A stretch of DNA of 64,000 nt from Paenibacillus sp. 1_12 (GCF_900114475.1 NZ_FOTE01000006.1:346351-410350); one strand, 5' to 3'; counted from the stretch's first letter, positions 16,450 through 25,107 are shown. The notes: generated by a model from the sequence alone, not told the origin. A program made the numbers and translations.

Positions 16450-17705
16450 TTGTAGTGCCCTCCGATTTTAAGAGCTCTGTGCCGTGCTTGACCCGCTGCT
16501 GCCGCTGACGAAGCCCTAACGATAGCCGCGCTGCCGAATCTGTCCTTGATGAAATCCGTAGCTTTCTCCAGTGCCCTCTGCCTTTCCTGATCCTCGAATA
16601 GGGTCATCTGGTATTCTTCATCTTTAACCAGGCCGCTTATAGTCACCCCGGCTCTGCGAACCGGCATGCCATCCCAAAAGCGATAAAACAGGCTGCGTGC
16701 TGCCTCATAAACTTTGTTCGTATTGTTGGTAGGGTCCGGTAATGTTGTTTGACGCGAAAATCCCGTTGGTGCATCAAACGGGCTGCACATACATCCGACC
16801 GTCACCGTCGAGCCCATATATTGCTTACGCCGCGCATCCCGGCATATTTCTTCCGTCAGCTCTAAGAGTATCGTGTCGATCTCTTCCTCCGTAACGTAAT
16901 CCCGCGGCAAGGTCATCATATGTCCTACAGATTTGGGCGCTACACGATGAGTACTTGGCGTTACAAGGCTGCTATCAATGCCATTCGCCGTTTGCCATAG
17001 CAAATCTGCATGGATGTCAGCGTTTTTTCCGAATCGTGTTTTTAACAAGCTTTTCAGCTTCGGTAAAGGTGTTTGTGCCAGGTCCCCGATATTATGTATG
17101 CCCAGCCGAAAGAAATGCTTTTTCATTCGACTGCCTACACCGAACATTTTTTCAATGGGCAGCTTCCACAAATCACCCGACAGGTTTGCTTTGTCTATGC
17201 TGTAGATGCCTTCTGGATTTTTCTTGGCGTAATTGTCACAGGCCATCTTGGCAAGCATTTTGGTTGACGATATCCCCACCCTTGACCATACACCGGTTGC
17301 CAGCATGATTTTGGTCTGGATCTGTTTGGCGATTTCCGTTGGCGAACCGAACATCCCCACCGAGTTGGTAACGTCCAGGAACTGTTCGTCTATACTAAAA
17401 GGCTCCACAAGATTCGTAAAGGATTCAAATATTTCCGTAATTCGTAATGACACATCAATGTACATCTGCATTCGAGGCTTCACAATGATTAGCTCAGGGC
17501 ACTTGCTCAGAGATTCGCCCAGGCGCTCTGCTGTAGTCACACCATACTCCTTGGCAATGGGACAGGCCGCCAAAATAATGCCAGACCTAAGGGCGGGGTC
17601 ACCGGCAACTACAAGCGGCTTATCTCTATATTCGGGGTGAGCAGCTTTCTCGACGCTTGCATAGAAGCTCTGGCAGTCCACTAAAAATATGATACGCTCC
17701 TTCAT
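16446..17705 (-). CDS. Y-family DNA polymerase (UvrX/PolY-type)
   Basis: 419 residues from ATG 17705, with AGAGGTGG upstream. Catalytic residues are visible: FLVDCQSFYASVE with the first Asp, and EPFSIDEQFLDVT with the Asp-Glu pair. The thumb helix-hairpin-helix region reads LPIEKMFGVGSRMKKHFFRLGI, and the little-finger domain follows to about 370. The end DQERQRALEKATDFIKDRFG is typical of UvrX/YqjW-type enzymes, which lack a recognisable clamp-binding end in the usual place. It performs error-prone lesion bypass. First and third genes of the operon overlap it by four bases each, and LexA-like boxes stand upstream. Confidence 0.92.
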   Translation of the reverse strand: MKERIIFLVDCQSFYASVEKAAHPEYRDKPLVVAGDPALRSGIILAACPIAKEYGVTTAERLGESLSKCPELIIVKPRMQMYIDVSLRITEIFESFTNLVEPFSIDEQFLDVTNSVGMFGSPTEIAKQIQTKIMLATGVWSRVGISSTKMLAKMACDNYAKKNPEGIYSIDKANLSGDLWKLPIEKMFGVGSRMKKHFFRLGIHNIGDLAQTPLPKLKSLLKTRFGKNADIHADLLWQTANGIDSSLVTPSTHRVAPKSVGHMMTLPRDYVTEEEIDTILLELTEEICRDARRKQYMGSTVTVGCMCSPFDAPTGFSRQTTLPDPTNNTNKVYEAARSLFYRFWDGMPVRRAGVTISGLVKDEEYQMTLFEDQERQRALEKATDFIKDRFGSAAIVRASSAAAAGQARHRALKIGGHYK

Positions 17706-17902
17706 ACGGACCACCTCTTCTCTGGAGCGATTGCCAAAATATTTTCCTGTTTGAACACTCGAAGTCCTTTCTGAGTGAAACAGTAGGCACAGACATAGTT
17801 ATTTTTGATCGAGCGCACCTCAATAAACCGCTGCGTAAAGGCGCCCTTCTTATTCATATACATAATCTCTACCCTCTGACCTATATAGCGCTGCATCTCC
17901 AT
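17702..17902 (-). CDS. Small beta-rich leader gene of the polymerase operon
   Basis: 66 residues if started at ATG 17902, seven bases after GAGGTG; the ATG at 17908 lies too close to the site. The sequence MYMNKKGAFTQRFIEVRSIK and YCFTQKGLRVFKQENILAI looks like a small beta-barrel of the WYL/Sm-like type, and resembles in pattern the C-terminal part of YolD proteins. The stop overlaps the polymerase ATG (ATGA), giving translational coupling. Function unknown. Confidence 0.65.
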   Translation of the reverse strand: MEMQRYIGQRVEIMYMNKKGAFTQRFIEVRSIKNNYVCAYCFTQKGLRVFKQENILAIAPEKRWSV

Positions 17903-18015
17903 ATTCATACACCTCACCGAACGATTTTTAAAGTTCGTGGCTAACAAACACCCAATAGTCACGTGAACGTCTTGTTATTGGGTACACCAGCACGTGCAAG
18001 TTAACACAAGAATAG

Positions 18016-18027
18016 GAACACTTGTTC
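18016..18027 (-). promoter_or_regulatory. LexA-like box, promoter-proximal
   Basis: GAACACTTGTTC has the full GAAC-N4-GTTC core of the Bacillus LexA (SOS) operator. It lies about 110 bases upstream of the first gene of the polymerase operon. Confidence 0.65.
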
Positions 18028-18048
18028 TATTTATTATATTCAATATAC

Positions 18049-18062
18049 CGAACAAATATTCG
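18049..18062 (-). promoter_or_regulatory. Second LexA-like box
   Basis: CGAACAAATATTCG agrees with CGAAC-N4-GTTCG in all but one position. Two boxes 22 bases apart fit a tightly repressed DNA-damage promoter for the polymerase operon. Confidence 0.55.
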
Positions 18063-18116
18063 TATTTCAACAGGTATTTTTTAGGATGTGCGTTGTTCTT
18101 GCCCTGATCACCCAAA

Positions 18117-18344
18117 TCAAACGACAGTCGAGCTTGATCCATCAATAAGATCCGGATCGTTCGTGTTCGTACTGTTGTTCTGATTATTCGTTATAGATCC
18201 AAAACTGTCACCTGGTGAAAATGAGTTGGCACCCGCATAATTTTTGGAGGTGCTGGAAAGAATGATATAAGCTGCATCTCCAATTTGGACATTGGAACTT
18301 TGTTCCACGCTATTAATTTTGATATTTCCAACGACTGAAGGCAT
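18117..18344 (-). CDS. GerPA/GerPF-type spore germination protein
   Basis: 75 residues from the ATG at 18344 with GAGAGG upstream; the longer frame from 18374 has an unlikely start. The family signature is clear: MPSVVGNIKINSVEQSSNVQIGD, then LSSTSKNYAGANSFSPGDSF, followed by an Asn/Ser-rich tail. In Bacillus, GerP proteins are spore-coat components that let germinants pass. Here it is a lone gene, not a gerPABCDEF cluster. Confidence 0.8.
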   Translation of the reverse strand: MPSVVGNIKINSVEQSSNVQIGDAAYIILSSTSKNYAGANSFSPGDSFGSITNNQNNSTNTNDPDLIDGSSSTVV

Positions 18345-18512
18345 TGCTGATACCTCTCCCATCTTATAACCCATTTGTACATATTGTATGAGATAACCGC
18401 CTAAACGCTACTCACAGGTACGCAAATCATCCAGAACATTCCGCTCCTTCCACTAAGCTATGAATGTCTGTTTCATCGTTCGGGTAAGCTATAACTACTC
18501 TGATTTAAAGGA

Positions 18513-18683
18513 ATGATCCATACGAACATTAATACGGATAGCTTCAAGGTTGCGTCGCTTAGCGATTATGATCGTGCCGTAAAAATCATCGAAGAAGCCG
18601 AATCGTCTATCGCGCAATTGGTCGGTAACGAAATTACTCTGATTGCTTACGAGAAAATCGAAGGTTTGAAAAGGAAGATTTGA
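18513..18683 (+). CDS. Small hypothetical protein
   Basis: 56 residues from ATG 18513, reading IHTNINTDSFKVASLSDYDR then AVKIIEEAESSIAQLVGNEI. Protein-like composition with an amphipathic helix in the middle. The AAAGGA before the ATG is very close, so the true start could differ. I recall no family name; the even codon use and clean stop support a gene. Confidence 0.55.
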   Translation: MIHTNINTDSFKVASLSDYDRAVKIIEEAESSIAQLVGNEITLIAYEKIEGLKRKI

Positions 18684-18741
18684 TTTAATGGGGAATGGGT
18701 AAGTAAAGTCAACGTCATAACTATCCAAGGAGGAAAAAGTG

Positions 18742-18867
18742 ATGAATAAAAAAGCACTGGCTGTCATTGGATTGGGAGCTGCATATTTGCTAAGAAACAA
18801 ACAAACCCGTCAAAATTTGATGAACCAGCTTAAATCTTTTGCTGTCAGAAATAAAGCTAAGTCGTAA
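18742..18867 (+). CDS. Very small basic membrane-associated protein
   Basis: 41 residues with an excellent AAGGAGG eight bases before ATG. It starts MNKKALAVIGLGAAYLLRNKQT, a short hydrophobic segment, then a basic helical tail QNLMNQLKSFAVRNKAKS. Followed at once by a strong terminator, so it has its own short transcript, possibly shared with the 56-aa gene upstream. Function unknown. Confidence 0.7.
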   Translation: MNKKALAVIGLGAAYLLRNKQTRQNLMNQLKSFAVRNKAKS

Positions 18868-18908
18868 AAAAAAGCCCCCTTCTGATTTCCATCAGAAAGG
18901 GGCTTTTT
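18868..18908 (+). terminator. Strong bidirectional terminator
   Basis: AAAAAGCCCC.TTCTGAT against ATCAGAA.GGGGCTTTTT, starting right after the TAA of the 41-aa gene. The next gene converges on it from the right. Confidence 0.9.
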
Positions 18909-18923
18909 GGACTATGGTTGATA

Positions 18924-19205
18924 TCAATGAACGACGTGATTCACAGCCGCCATATACTTCCTCATTCTGGATTGCAGCTCGAAATTGCTGACAATAACAT
19001 GATTGAGGTCAATTCGATGATGATCCTGATATCGAAAAAAAAGCTGTCCTTTGATTTGCTGTATATCTGCATTCACTTTATCAATCGCCGATTGGAAAGC
19101 GGGATTGTAGATCTTCAAATGCTCAAGGCTTTCTGTGACCTCGGATAGAAGAAGGAATTCTTTCAGCAATTCTTCCTCGTTCATGGTCGAAAAAGGAATT
19201 TTCAT
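18924..19205 (-). CDS. Hypothetical helical protein
   Basis: 93 residues with AAGGAAGTGG upstream. All-helical by appearance: MNEEELLKEFLLLSEVTESL, FQSAIDKVNADIQQIKGQL, LQSRMRKYMAAVNHVVH. No signal peptide, no cysteines, no family I recognise. Confidence 0.65.
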   Translation of the reverse strand: MKIPFSTMNEEELLKEFLLLSEVTESLEHLKIYNPAFQSAIDKVNADIQQIKGQLFFRYQDHHRIDLNHVIVSNFELQSRMRKYMAAVNHVVH

Positions 19206-19349
19206 AAGACCACTTCCTTAATAATCATTCTTAGTCTATTAGCTTCAGGGACTTAAGAACTATATCGGTAAAGTAATCTTCATAATGAAGTCCAAATTCC
19301 AAAACATGAACAAGACCCTACAGGATACTTAAGGTTATGTTTTAAGTGA

Positions 19350-20495
19350 TTAACCTTTTTTCATAGCCGGAGTTCCGGTCAGCAGACGGCCCAGCGGAAA
19401 CCGACTGAGTAATTGGGCAACGAAGACCGATAACAGCGTACATAGAACAAATGCAACGATCGTCCGCAGTGATACATTCCAGCCAAGCAGGTATCGATCG
19501 GTTACAAACGTAGCTGCGGTTAACATCAATGCATGGGCCAAATAGGCGCCATATGAATAATGACCCAAATAGTTGAAAATCCGCTTGAATCGCTCGCTCG
19601 CGTGTTCCTGAAAAGCCAACGCCACTATATACATGGCAACCACCGAAATCATCAGAAATACCGCCATAAAGGGCTGCACCAGCAAGGTATCGTTATATTG
19701 AATGATGATCTTTCCGTTGACTGAAAAGTGACTGACAATTTTATAAAATAATGCACAAGCAACCAACACATAGAGGCTGATTCCTATTGTCTTCCATTGC
19801 AGTAAAAGCTGCTTCCATCGGTTCATATTCAATCCCGCAACCATACCCATAACAAAATAAATGAAAAAGTAAAGCGCATTACGGTCCGCATATTCAGAGA
19901 ACAGGGGTGTGAGCACAGGAAGATTCCATTCTATTACAGCATCACTGATCGTACCCTGCAGCGCGGTAAGCCATATGTAACCGATTGTGAGTACAATAAG
20001 TAATGCTACAATCTGTCTTGTACTGCAAGCAGCCCGGATACGGAACACCCCTTGTTGAATCAACGGAAACAGTAAATACAGCTGAATAACCATAATGACA
20101 TACCACAGATGATACGACGCAGTACCGGTTAGCCCATATTCATAAATCCGTTTGAGCTCCTGCCCGAGCGGGATCCCATCTTCACGAAAAGCGATCTCAT
20201 ATATCGCTGACCAGATGAGGTAAGGCAGTACAATATCCTTGCATCGTTTGCGGATAAAGCTGCTCGCGTGAACACGCTCCTGATAATTATAAAATAAGAC
20301 AAGACCGGTTATAAAAATAAACACAGGAACGGCGAATTTCGCCGCTATTAACTCAATGGCCAGCATAGCGCCATCCGCAATGCCAGCCTCCGGCAAATAC
20401 GCATAATGACCAATAGCATGCTGAAGCACGACCGCCAAAAAGGCAAAGCCGCGCAAAGTTTGTATTTCTGCAATTCTCGGCTGTTTGGCTTTCAT
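19350..20495 (-). CDS. Acyltransferase 3 family membrane protein
   Basis: 381 residues with about ten membrane helices. The N-terminal EIQTLRGFAFLAVVLQHAIG carries the R-G and conserved His of the acyltransferase-3 (OafA/YrhL-like) family, which O-acetylates cell-envelope polysaccharides or exported compounds from inside the membrane. Further support is HLWYVIMVIQLYLLFPLI and YGAYLAHALML near the end. It lacks the extracytoplasmic SGNH domain of OafA. The gene runs just downstream of a VOC-family gene, with a 24-base gap. Confidence 0.85.
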   Translation of the reverse strand: MKAKQPRIAEIQTLRGFAFLAVVLQHAIGHYAYLPEAGIADGAMLAIELIAAKFAVPVFIFITGLVLFYNYQERVHASSFIRKRCKDIVLPYLIWSAIYEIAFREDGIPLGQELKRIYEYGLTGTASYHLWYVIMVIQLYLLFPLIQQGVFRIRAACSTRQIVALLIVLTIGYIWLTALQGTISDAVIEWNLPVLTPLFSEYADRNALYFFIYFVMGMVAGLNMNRWKQLLLQWKTIGISLYVLVACALFYKIVSHFSVNGKIIIQYNDTLLVQPFMAVFLMISVVAMYIVALAFQEHASERFKRIFNYLGHYSYGAYLAHALMLTAATFVTDRYLLGWNVSLRTIVAFVLCTLLSVFVAQLLSRFPLGRLLTGTPAMKKG

Positions 20496-20519
20496 AGCTC
20501 TCTCCTTTCTTATTGACGT

Positions 20520-20912
20520 CTAACGGGTTGTCTCGAAAAATTCGATCCATTCCCCGTCAGGGCCGTAAAAAAAGAAGTAGCGTGAACCATTCGGCAGCGT
20601 CGTAATCTCGGAATCAATCATTTTCAAATTAGTGTTGGTACGGATGCGCGTAAATTCTTCTTCAATGTCATCCACCGTGAACGCAATATGATGAACCTTG
20701 CCTTCTTGCGGCAGCTTGTCATTATATCCGGAGATGAGCTCAAGCTCCGTTTCAGCCGATTGTCCGAAGCCCAGAAATGCCAGTCGAATCACACCATTTG
20801 TATGCGTCAGGGTATCCTTTAAGGTAAGCCCGACAATGTTCTCATAAAAGGCTATGGAGCGTTCCAGGTCAGCTACCATAATACCCACATGCTCGATCTT
20901 TTTTGTTGCCAT
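20520..20912 (-). CDS. VOC family (glyoxalase-like) protein
   Basis: 130 residues forming two beta-alpha-beta-beta-beta repeats: KKIEHVGIMVADLERSIAFY at the start and GKVHHIAFTVDDIEEEFTRI in the second half. Metal-ligand candidates are His8, Glu near TELELI, His near KVHHIA and Glu in GEWIEFFE. This set is closest to lactoylglutathione lyase or methylmalonyl-CoA epimerase-like members; the substrate cannot be told. Confidence 0.8.
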   Translation of the reverse strand: MATKKIEHVGIMVADLERSIAFYENIVGLTLKDTLTHTNGVIRLAFLGFGQSAETELELISGYNDKLPQEGKVHHIAFTVDDIEEEFTRIRTNTNLKMIDSEITTLPNGSRYFFFYGPDGEWIEFFETTR

Positions 20913-20986
20913 ATCTGTTTATTACCCCTCTGCTATTCACTTCGAATTCCTTCAGTATAACGGTAAATTCCTTAATAATCCAAACA

Positions 20987-21796
20987 TCAGGTGCCCAGTA
21001 CCTTTTTGCCTCTTGGCTTCGTACCTTGTGCATCAGGCTCCAGTGTAATTCCCAACGTTTCAAATGTGCTTTCGGCAGGCGTCAAATCATAGGTCAGTAC
21101 GCCGTCCCCCTTCTCATTCACACGGAAGGTTCCTCCATTGTAGCGTACACCCTCTTTAACAAACCACACCTGATATGCCCAGTCCCCGGTGTTTTTGTTC
21201 AAGCCGTTAACCTGCAGCACCAACTGTTTGGCATCTCCCTGCTGCTTGATGAAGCATTTACCTGTCGCCTCCGGCATACTCGGGTCAAAGGCCTTTAGTA
21301 TAAACTGTTTGACGACTTGAGCAGGCTGAACCTCTGGCAATGAGGTGTTGGGCGAACCAGAAGACCTGCTATCTCCATAATCCTTTAATCCCCACCCTAT
21401 CGACGCGCCTATAGCAATATATAAGACGGCCGCCGCCACAAAAGACCACCTTCCGGCCTTCCGACCTGTCTGAATCAGCTTTGGCGGCTCCTCTGCAGCC
21501 ATTTGTGGCGCAGCGGATATCAAGGGTGCATCTGACCGTTCCATCCCCTCTTGCCGCTCATGCTCAAGGACGTTTTGCATAATGTTATCGAACATATGAC
21601 CTTTAACGGAATCGGGAATCTCGATTTCTTCCATCTCGTAGGGTAAAGCTTGCCATACCTGCTGAAGGTTTCTCAGCTCTTCTGCGCACTGTGGGCACGC
21701 CGCCAGATGCAAGGCAAAAGCATTCGACGCTTCCGGAGACAGCTCCTTTAAAAAGAAGGGAAATACTTGATCGCAGTCATTTATTTTCTCGCTCAT
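20987..21796 (-). CDS. Anti-sigma factor with zinc-finger and RskA-type domain
   Basis: 269 residues. The N-terminal anti-sigma zinc motif is seen as HLAACPQCAEEL (His-x3-Cys-x2-Cys, about residues 29-36). One membrane helix follows (WSFVAAAVLYIAIGASIGWG, about 118-138), then an extracytoplasmic RskA-like domain ending in LDLTPAESTFETLGITLEPD-type sequence. It sits six bases downstream of the sigma gene, so both are co-expressed; it should hold the sigma factor at the membrane until a surface signal releases it. Confidence 0.88.
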   Translation of the reverse strand: MSEKINDCDQVFPFFLKELSPEASNAFALHLAACPQCAEELRNLQQVWQALPYEMEEIEIPDSVKGHMFDNIMQNVLEHERQEGMERSDAPLISAAPQMAAEEPPKLIQTGRKAGRWSFVAAAVLYIAIGASIGWGLKDYGDSRSSGSPNTSLPEVQPAQVVKQFILKAFDPSMPEATGKCFIKQQGDAKQLVLQVNGLNKNTGDWAYQVWFVKEGVRYNGGTFRVNEKGDGVLTYDLTPAESTFETLGITLEPDAQGTKPRGKKVLGT

Positions 21797-21802
21797 GGTA
21801 GC

Positions 21803-22381
21803 TTACCCCTCTCCTTCCGGCGACAAATGCTTTCGCAGTGTTTTTAGCGCTTGATGCAACCTGCTCTTTACAGTTCCTATCGGTTCTCCATTACGAGCTG
21901 CAATTTCACTTAATGTATAGCCTTCCCAATAAAAATGCCGAATTAATTGAACCTGATTGTCTGATAAGTAGGGATAGGCTGCTTCGATCTGCTGTTTTAG
22001 TAATCGTCTGGCAACCGTTTCCTGAAGCTCATCCCTGCCCGATAGGGCCGTGTGCTCGGTCTCGGGGATCTCATAATCAAAAGATACGAGAACCTCCTGC
22101 TTTCGCTGCTTTCTTAGCTGATCTATCGTAATGTTTCTCGTGACCGTAATGAGCCAATTAACGAACTGCCCTTTGGCTGGATCGTACCCTTTATTGGAGG
22201 TCCAAATTCTTGTAAATACCAATTGAACGATATCCTGAGCAAAGGAAGCGTCAGTGCCCGCTCCTGATTTTACGGCATATGAATAGACGAGCCGCACATA
22301 GCGATCATACAAAATACGCAGTGCGAAGCTTTGTTTCTCTTGTATCAGCTGCATTAATTGCTCATCCGGATATGGCTGCAC
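21803..22381 (-). CDS. ECF-type RNA polymerase sigma factor
   Basis: 192 residues: region 2 (ALRILYDRYVRLVYSYAV, DIVQLVFTRIWTSN, NWLITVTRNITIDQLRKQR) and region 4 (YPYLSDNQVQLIRHFYWEGY then LSEIAARNGEPIGTVKSRLH). The combination with an RskA-type anti-sigma places it near the SigK-like ECF groups. Its upstream neighbour, the secreted cupredoxin gene, runs in the same direction and is a natural candidate target. A long inverted repeat lies in its promoter region. Confidence 0.9.
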   Translation of the reverse strand: MQPYPDEQLMQLIQEKQSFALRILYDRYVRLVYSYAVKSGAGTDASFAQDIVQLVFTRIWTSNKGYDPAKGQFVNWLITVTRNITIDQLRKQRKQEVLVSFDYEIPETEHTALSGRDELQETVARRLLKQQIEAAYPYLSDNQVQLIRHFYWEGYTLSEIAARNGEPIGTVKSRLHQALKTLRKHLSPEGEG

Positions 22382-22415
22382 GTAATCTGCGCTCCTCGGG
22401 TCAGCTTGTGACCCT

Positions 22416-22476
22416 CTTATTATAAGAAACGAATAAATAACGAAATAGGTTTACCCCTATCTTCTTATAATAAGAA
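22416..22476. repeat. Long inverted repeat upstream of the sigma gene
   Basis: CTTATTATAAGAA (22416-22428) is repeated in exact inverse at 22462-22474 (TTCTTATAATAAG), with an inner ATAGG/CCTAT pair. It lies 35-95 bases before the sigma-factor start codon. It could be an operator, a transcript hairpin or a small mobile remnant. Confidence 0.6.
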
Positions 22477-22511
22477 AAATTTTGCAATAGCTAGTCAGCT
22501 CTACCAACGAC

Positions 22512-22556
22512 AAAAAAGCCCGCAGGCTCAGGAGATTCTTCCCCGACTGCGGACTT
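22512..22556 (-). terminator. Terminator of the cupredoxin gene
   Basis: Minus strand: GTCCGCAG ... CTGCGGGC followed by TTTTTT, just after the stop codon at 22570. It separates this gene from the downstream sigma operon. Confidence 0.75.
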
Positions 22557-22569
22557 CATGGATTCCGAC

Positions 22570-24270
22570 TTATTTAACGATAATCGTTGCTTTCATAAAG
22601 TCTTTATGTGGGTCGCAATAGTAAGTATACTCGCCCGGCTCTGTCAGCGTGATGGATTCGGATTGACCTTTAGCCAGCAGCTTAGTTTCAAATACGGGAG
22701 TACCGTCCGCCTTCAGCTTGTCGGATACGGCATTATGCTCGAAAGCATGATTATTAGTAAATGTAATCGTAGAGCCCACTTCAACCGTCAGTACCGTTTC
22801 AGAGAATTTAAAATTATCCATGTTTATGGAATAATTTTTAGCCGCTGCTTGAGAAGCCGGGGCCGGAGTCGTCGCTGGCTGTGCTGGAGCTGGGGTCGGT
22901 TGTGCCGGAGCTGGCGCAGGCGCAGGCGCAGCTGAAGCAGGAACCTTAGGCGTAGCAGCAGGGTCAAGGACGTACCAAACCTTGCCCACATCCTGACCTG
23001 TCACATCACCGGCTTTCACATCTTTGATATAGTAATATAAAGGCCAGCCTTGGTAGGTTGTTTGCTTGGTCCCATCTTCACGGGTAATCGTTCCAAAATC
23101 AGCAGCTTTCAAATCGCCCATGTTTGGAAAATGCTCCGTATAGAAAATCGGCCAATTCACTTCACAGTTCCCTTTGCATACGCTTATGTTAGCTGTGTCT
23201 CTCGTATACAGATAGAGAGCCATTCCTTTGGAATCCGTCAGGAACGTACCCAACGTATCATTCTTCGCCGTTATGATACCGGAGTAGTTCATCACCATCC
23301 AGGAGCCGCCTACGCCTTGTCCTTTGGTCTCTCCTGCCTTTTCATCCTTGGCGTAATAATAGAGCGGCCAGCCTTTGTAAGTCGTTTGTTTTTTCCCATC
23401 CTCACGAACAATCGTTTTAAAATCGGCAGCATTCAGATCACCGGAGATTTGAATAGAATCTGCAGCAAAAAGCGGCCAGTTCGTAACGCATTGGTCCTTA
23501 CAAGTGCTCACATTCGGTGTATCTTTCATAAACATATAGAGTGTTCTGCCGGCTTCGTCCGTCAAATAAGAACCAACTGCTGCATTAGCAGCTATTTTAA
23601 TGGAAGCGGTTTGGGCGCCAGCCGCTTTTGCAGTGTCTACAACCTTTTTCTCTACCAATGTGTCCAGAAGCGTCTTACTGCCGCCCTTGACTTTACTCTT
23701 TAAAGCTTCGACAGTTGCTGTTGCGATATGTAGGTTGCGTAAAGAGCCTGCGTTAGCGACCTGAGACAAGCCCAATGTGCCTGCATAAGCAATGACGCCA
23801 TCGTATTTAAAATCCGTATCCTGTTTATATCCGAGCGATTCCAGCAGAACCTTGTAATATTGCTGTGCCGTAATTTGTGCCATAGGCTCAAACTTACCAT
23901 TGCCGGTACCCGTCCAACCCAGCTGAGGATTCGCTTTCAGATAGCCAAGGATGGCTTTGTTGCTGTCATTGACCTGAGCCGCATCCGAGAAGTTGTCCGC
24001 CCCTTTGAACGCCGCTGCTGTGGCCTCAAGACCCTGCAATCTCAAAAATAAAATCGCCGACTGTAATCTTGTCGTAGTCTTGGCCAAGTAACTAGCACTG
24101 ACACCACTTCCATCCCCCTGCAGCACACCGAGATCTGCTACAATTTGTGCATCCGTTTTCACATTGCTCGACACTGGAGCCTCTGCCGCCCACGCCGGAA
24201 ATGCACTGCCGAGCATAAAAGCTCCTGCAAGCAGCCATGCCGCTGCTTTACTGCGTTTCATCATACTCAT
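22570..24270 (-). CDS. Secreted protein: SLH-like region, two secreted Cys-repeat units, C-terminal cupredoxin
   Basis: 566 residues from ATG 24270 (GGAGG five bases upstream), with signal peptide MKRSKAAAWLLAGAFMLGSA..AWA. Residues about 40-190 look like degenerate S-layer homology units (NFSDAAQVNDSNKAILGYL, GNGKFEPMAQITAQQYYKVL). Two tandem copies of the secreted repeat found in bacterial lipoproteins follow: GSYLTDEAGRTLYMFMKDT..STCKDQCVTNWP and GTFLTDSKGMALYLYTRDT..SVCKGNCEVNWP. A Pro/Ala linker leads to a plastocyanin-like domain with copper ligands His (FEHNAV), Cys and His (YYCDPH) and Met (DFM). A surface electron-transfer role is inferred. Confidence 0.82.
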   Translation of the reverse strand: MSMMKRSKAAAWLLAGAFMLGSAFPAWAAEAPVSSNVKTDAQIVADLGVLQGDGSGVSASYLAKTTTRLQSAILFLRLQGLEATAAAFKGADNFSDAAQVNDSNKAILGYLKANPQLGWTGTGNGKFEPMAQITAQQYYKVLLESLGYKQDTDFKYDGVIAYAGTLGLSQVANAGSLRNLHIATATVEALKSKVKGGSKTLLDTLVEKKVVDTAKAAGAQTASIKIAANAAVGSYLTDEAGRTLYMFMKDTPNVSTCKDQCVTNWPLFAADSIQISGDLNAADFKTIVREDGKKQTTYKGWPLYYYAKDEKAGETKGQGVGGSWMVMNYSGIITAKNDTLGTFLTDSKGMALYLYTRDTANISVCKGNCEVNWPIFYTEHFPNMGDLKAADFGTITREDGTKQTTYQGWPLYYYIKDVKAGDVTGQDVGKVWYVLDPAATPKVPASAAPAPAPAPAQPTPAPAQPATTPAPASQAAAKNYSINMDNFKFSETVLTVEVGSTITFTNNHAFEHNAVSDKLKADGTPVFETKLLAKGQSESITLTEPGEYTYYCDPHKDFMKATIIVK

Positions 24271-24548
24271 CCCAACCTCCATTAAATATAATTTAGATGT
24301 ACCTACACCTAATGAAGATAACGCAATGGGTTCCACATAGGTTTTATCAATTTTTGAATAATTTCATAAATAAACAAACATTTTTCACAGCAGTAAGAGC
24401 CCTATATAAACATTTATTTACAAGGCCTGCAAGGTGCAATCGTTGATAAAATGATGGCGATGAATTAAACTTCTAAATAGAATAAAATCCTTATTATACT
24501 GATGCCTGAAGTACGAGCCGAATCTTGCCTATTAATTGGAGGTGTGGA

Positions 24549-25052
24549 ATGATGAATAGCCATGATGCCATCAAACATTTAGAACATAGTATCGTTAAAG
24601 AAGCAGATGGACTACCCGAGGAATTGTTTTTATTTGTCAGTCGTATTACTCCGCTCATTTGCGTCGATCTGCTGATTCAAAATGCTGCCAAAGACATTTT
24701 ATTTACATGGAGAGATGATGAAATTTTCGGAAAAGGCTGGCATCTGCCTGGAGGAGTGATTCGTCATAACGAGCGGTTTAGCGATAGAATTATCAAGGTA
24801 GGTAAAATAGAGCTGGGAGCTATTGTAGAACATGATCAGGAACCGCGCACCTTTGTTCAGGACCTAGATGTTAACAAAATCAACAGAGGCCATTTTATTG
24901 CATTCTTGTATAACTGCCGCCTGCTATCGGATCCCGATGAATCCAGACGTTATTACGGCGGTATGCCCCGTGTTGGTGAATGGGCCTGGTTCAGCGGATC
25001 ACCCGAACCTCTGCTGCCGACACATGAGGTTTATCGTTCTTATTTTGTATAG
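24549..25052 (+). CDS. Nudix hydrolase, GDP-mannose mannosyl hydrolase-like
   Basis: 167 residues from ATG 24549, behind GGAGGTGTGGA. The Nudix region reads GWHLPGGVIRHNERFSDRII then KVGKIELGA: the GG and first Glu are present, but the REUXEE core is reduced to KxxxIELG. This is the altered box seen in Gmm/WcaH-type GDP-sugar hydrolases. The N-terminal LFLFVSRITPLICVDLLIQN fits the same group. GDP-mannose is the likely substrate class, but no nucleotide-sugar genes are adjacent. Confidence 0.75.
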   Translation: MMNSHDAIKHLEHSIVKEADGLPEELFLFVSRITPLICVDLLIQNAAKDILFTWRDDEIFGKGWHLPGGVIRHNERFSDRIIKVGKIELGAIVEHDQEPRTFVQDLDVNKINRGHFIAFLYNCRLLSDPDESRRYYGGMPRVGEWAWFSGSPEPLLPTHEVYRSYFV

Positions 25053-25107
25053 CTCTTGGATCATGATCGTCTCTAGCGATAAATCATTTTAGTTGGCAAA
25101 ACGTTAG

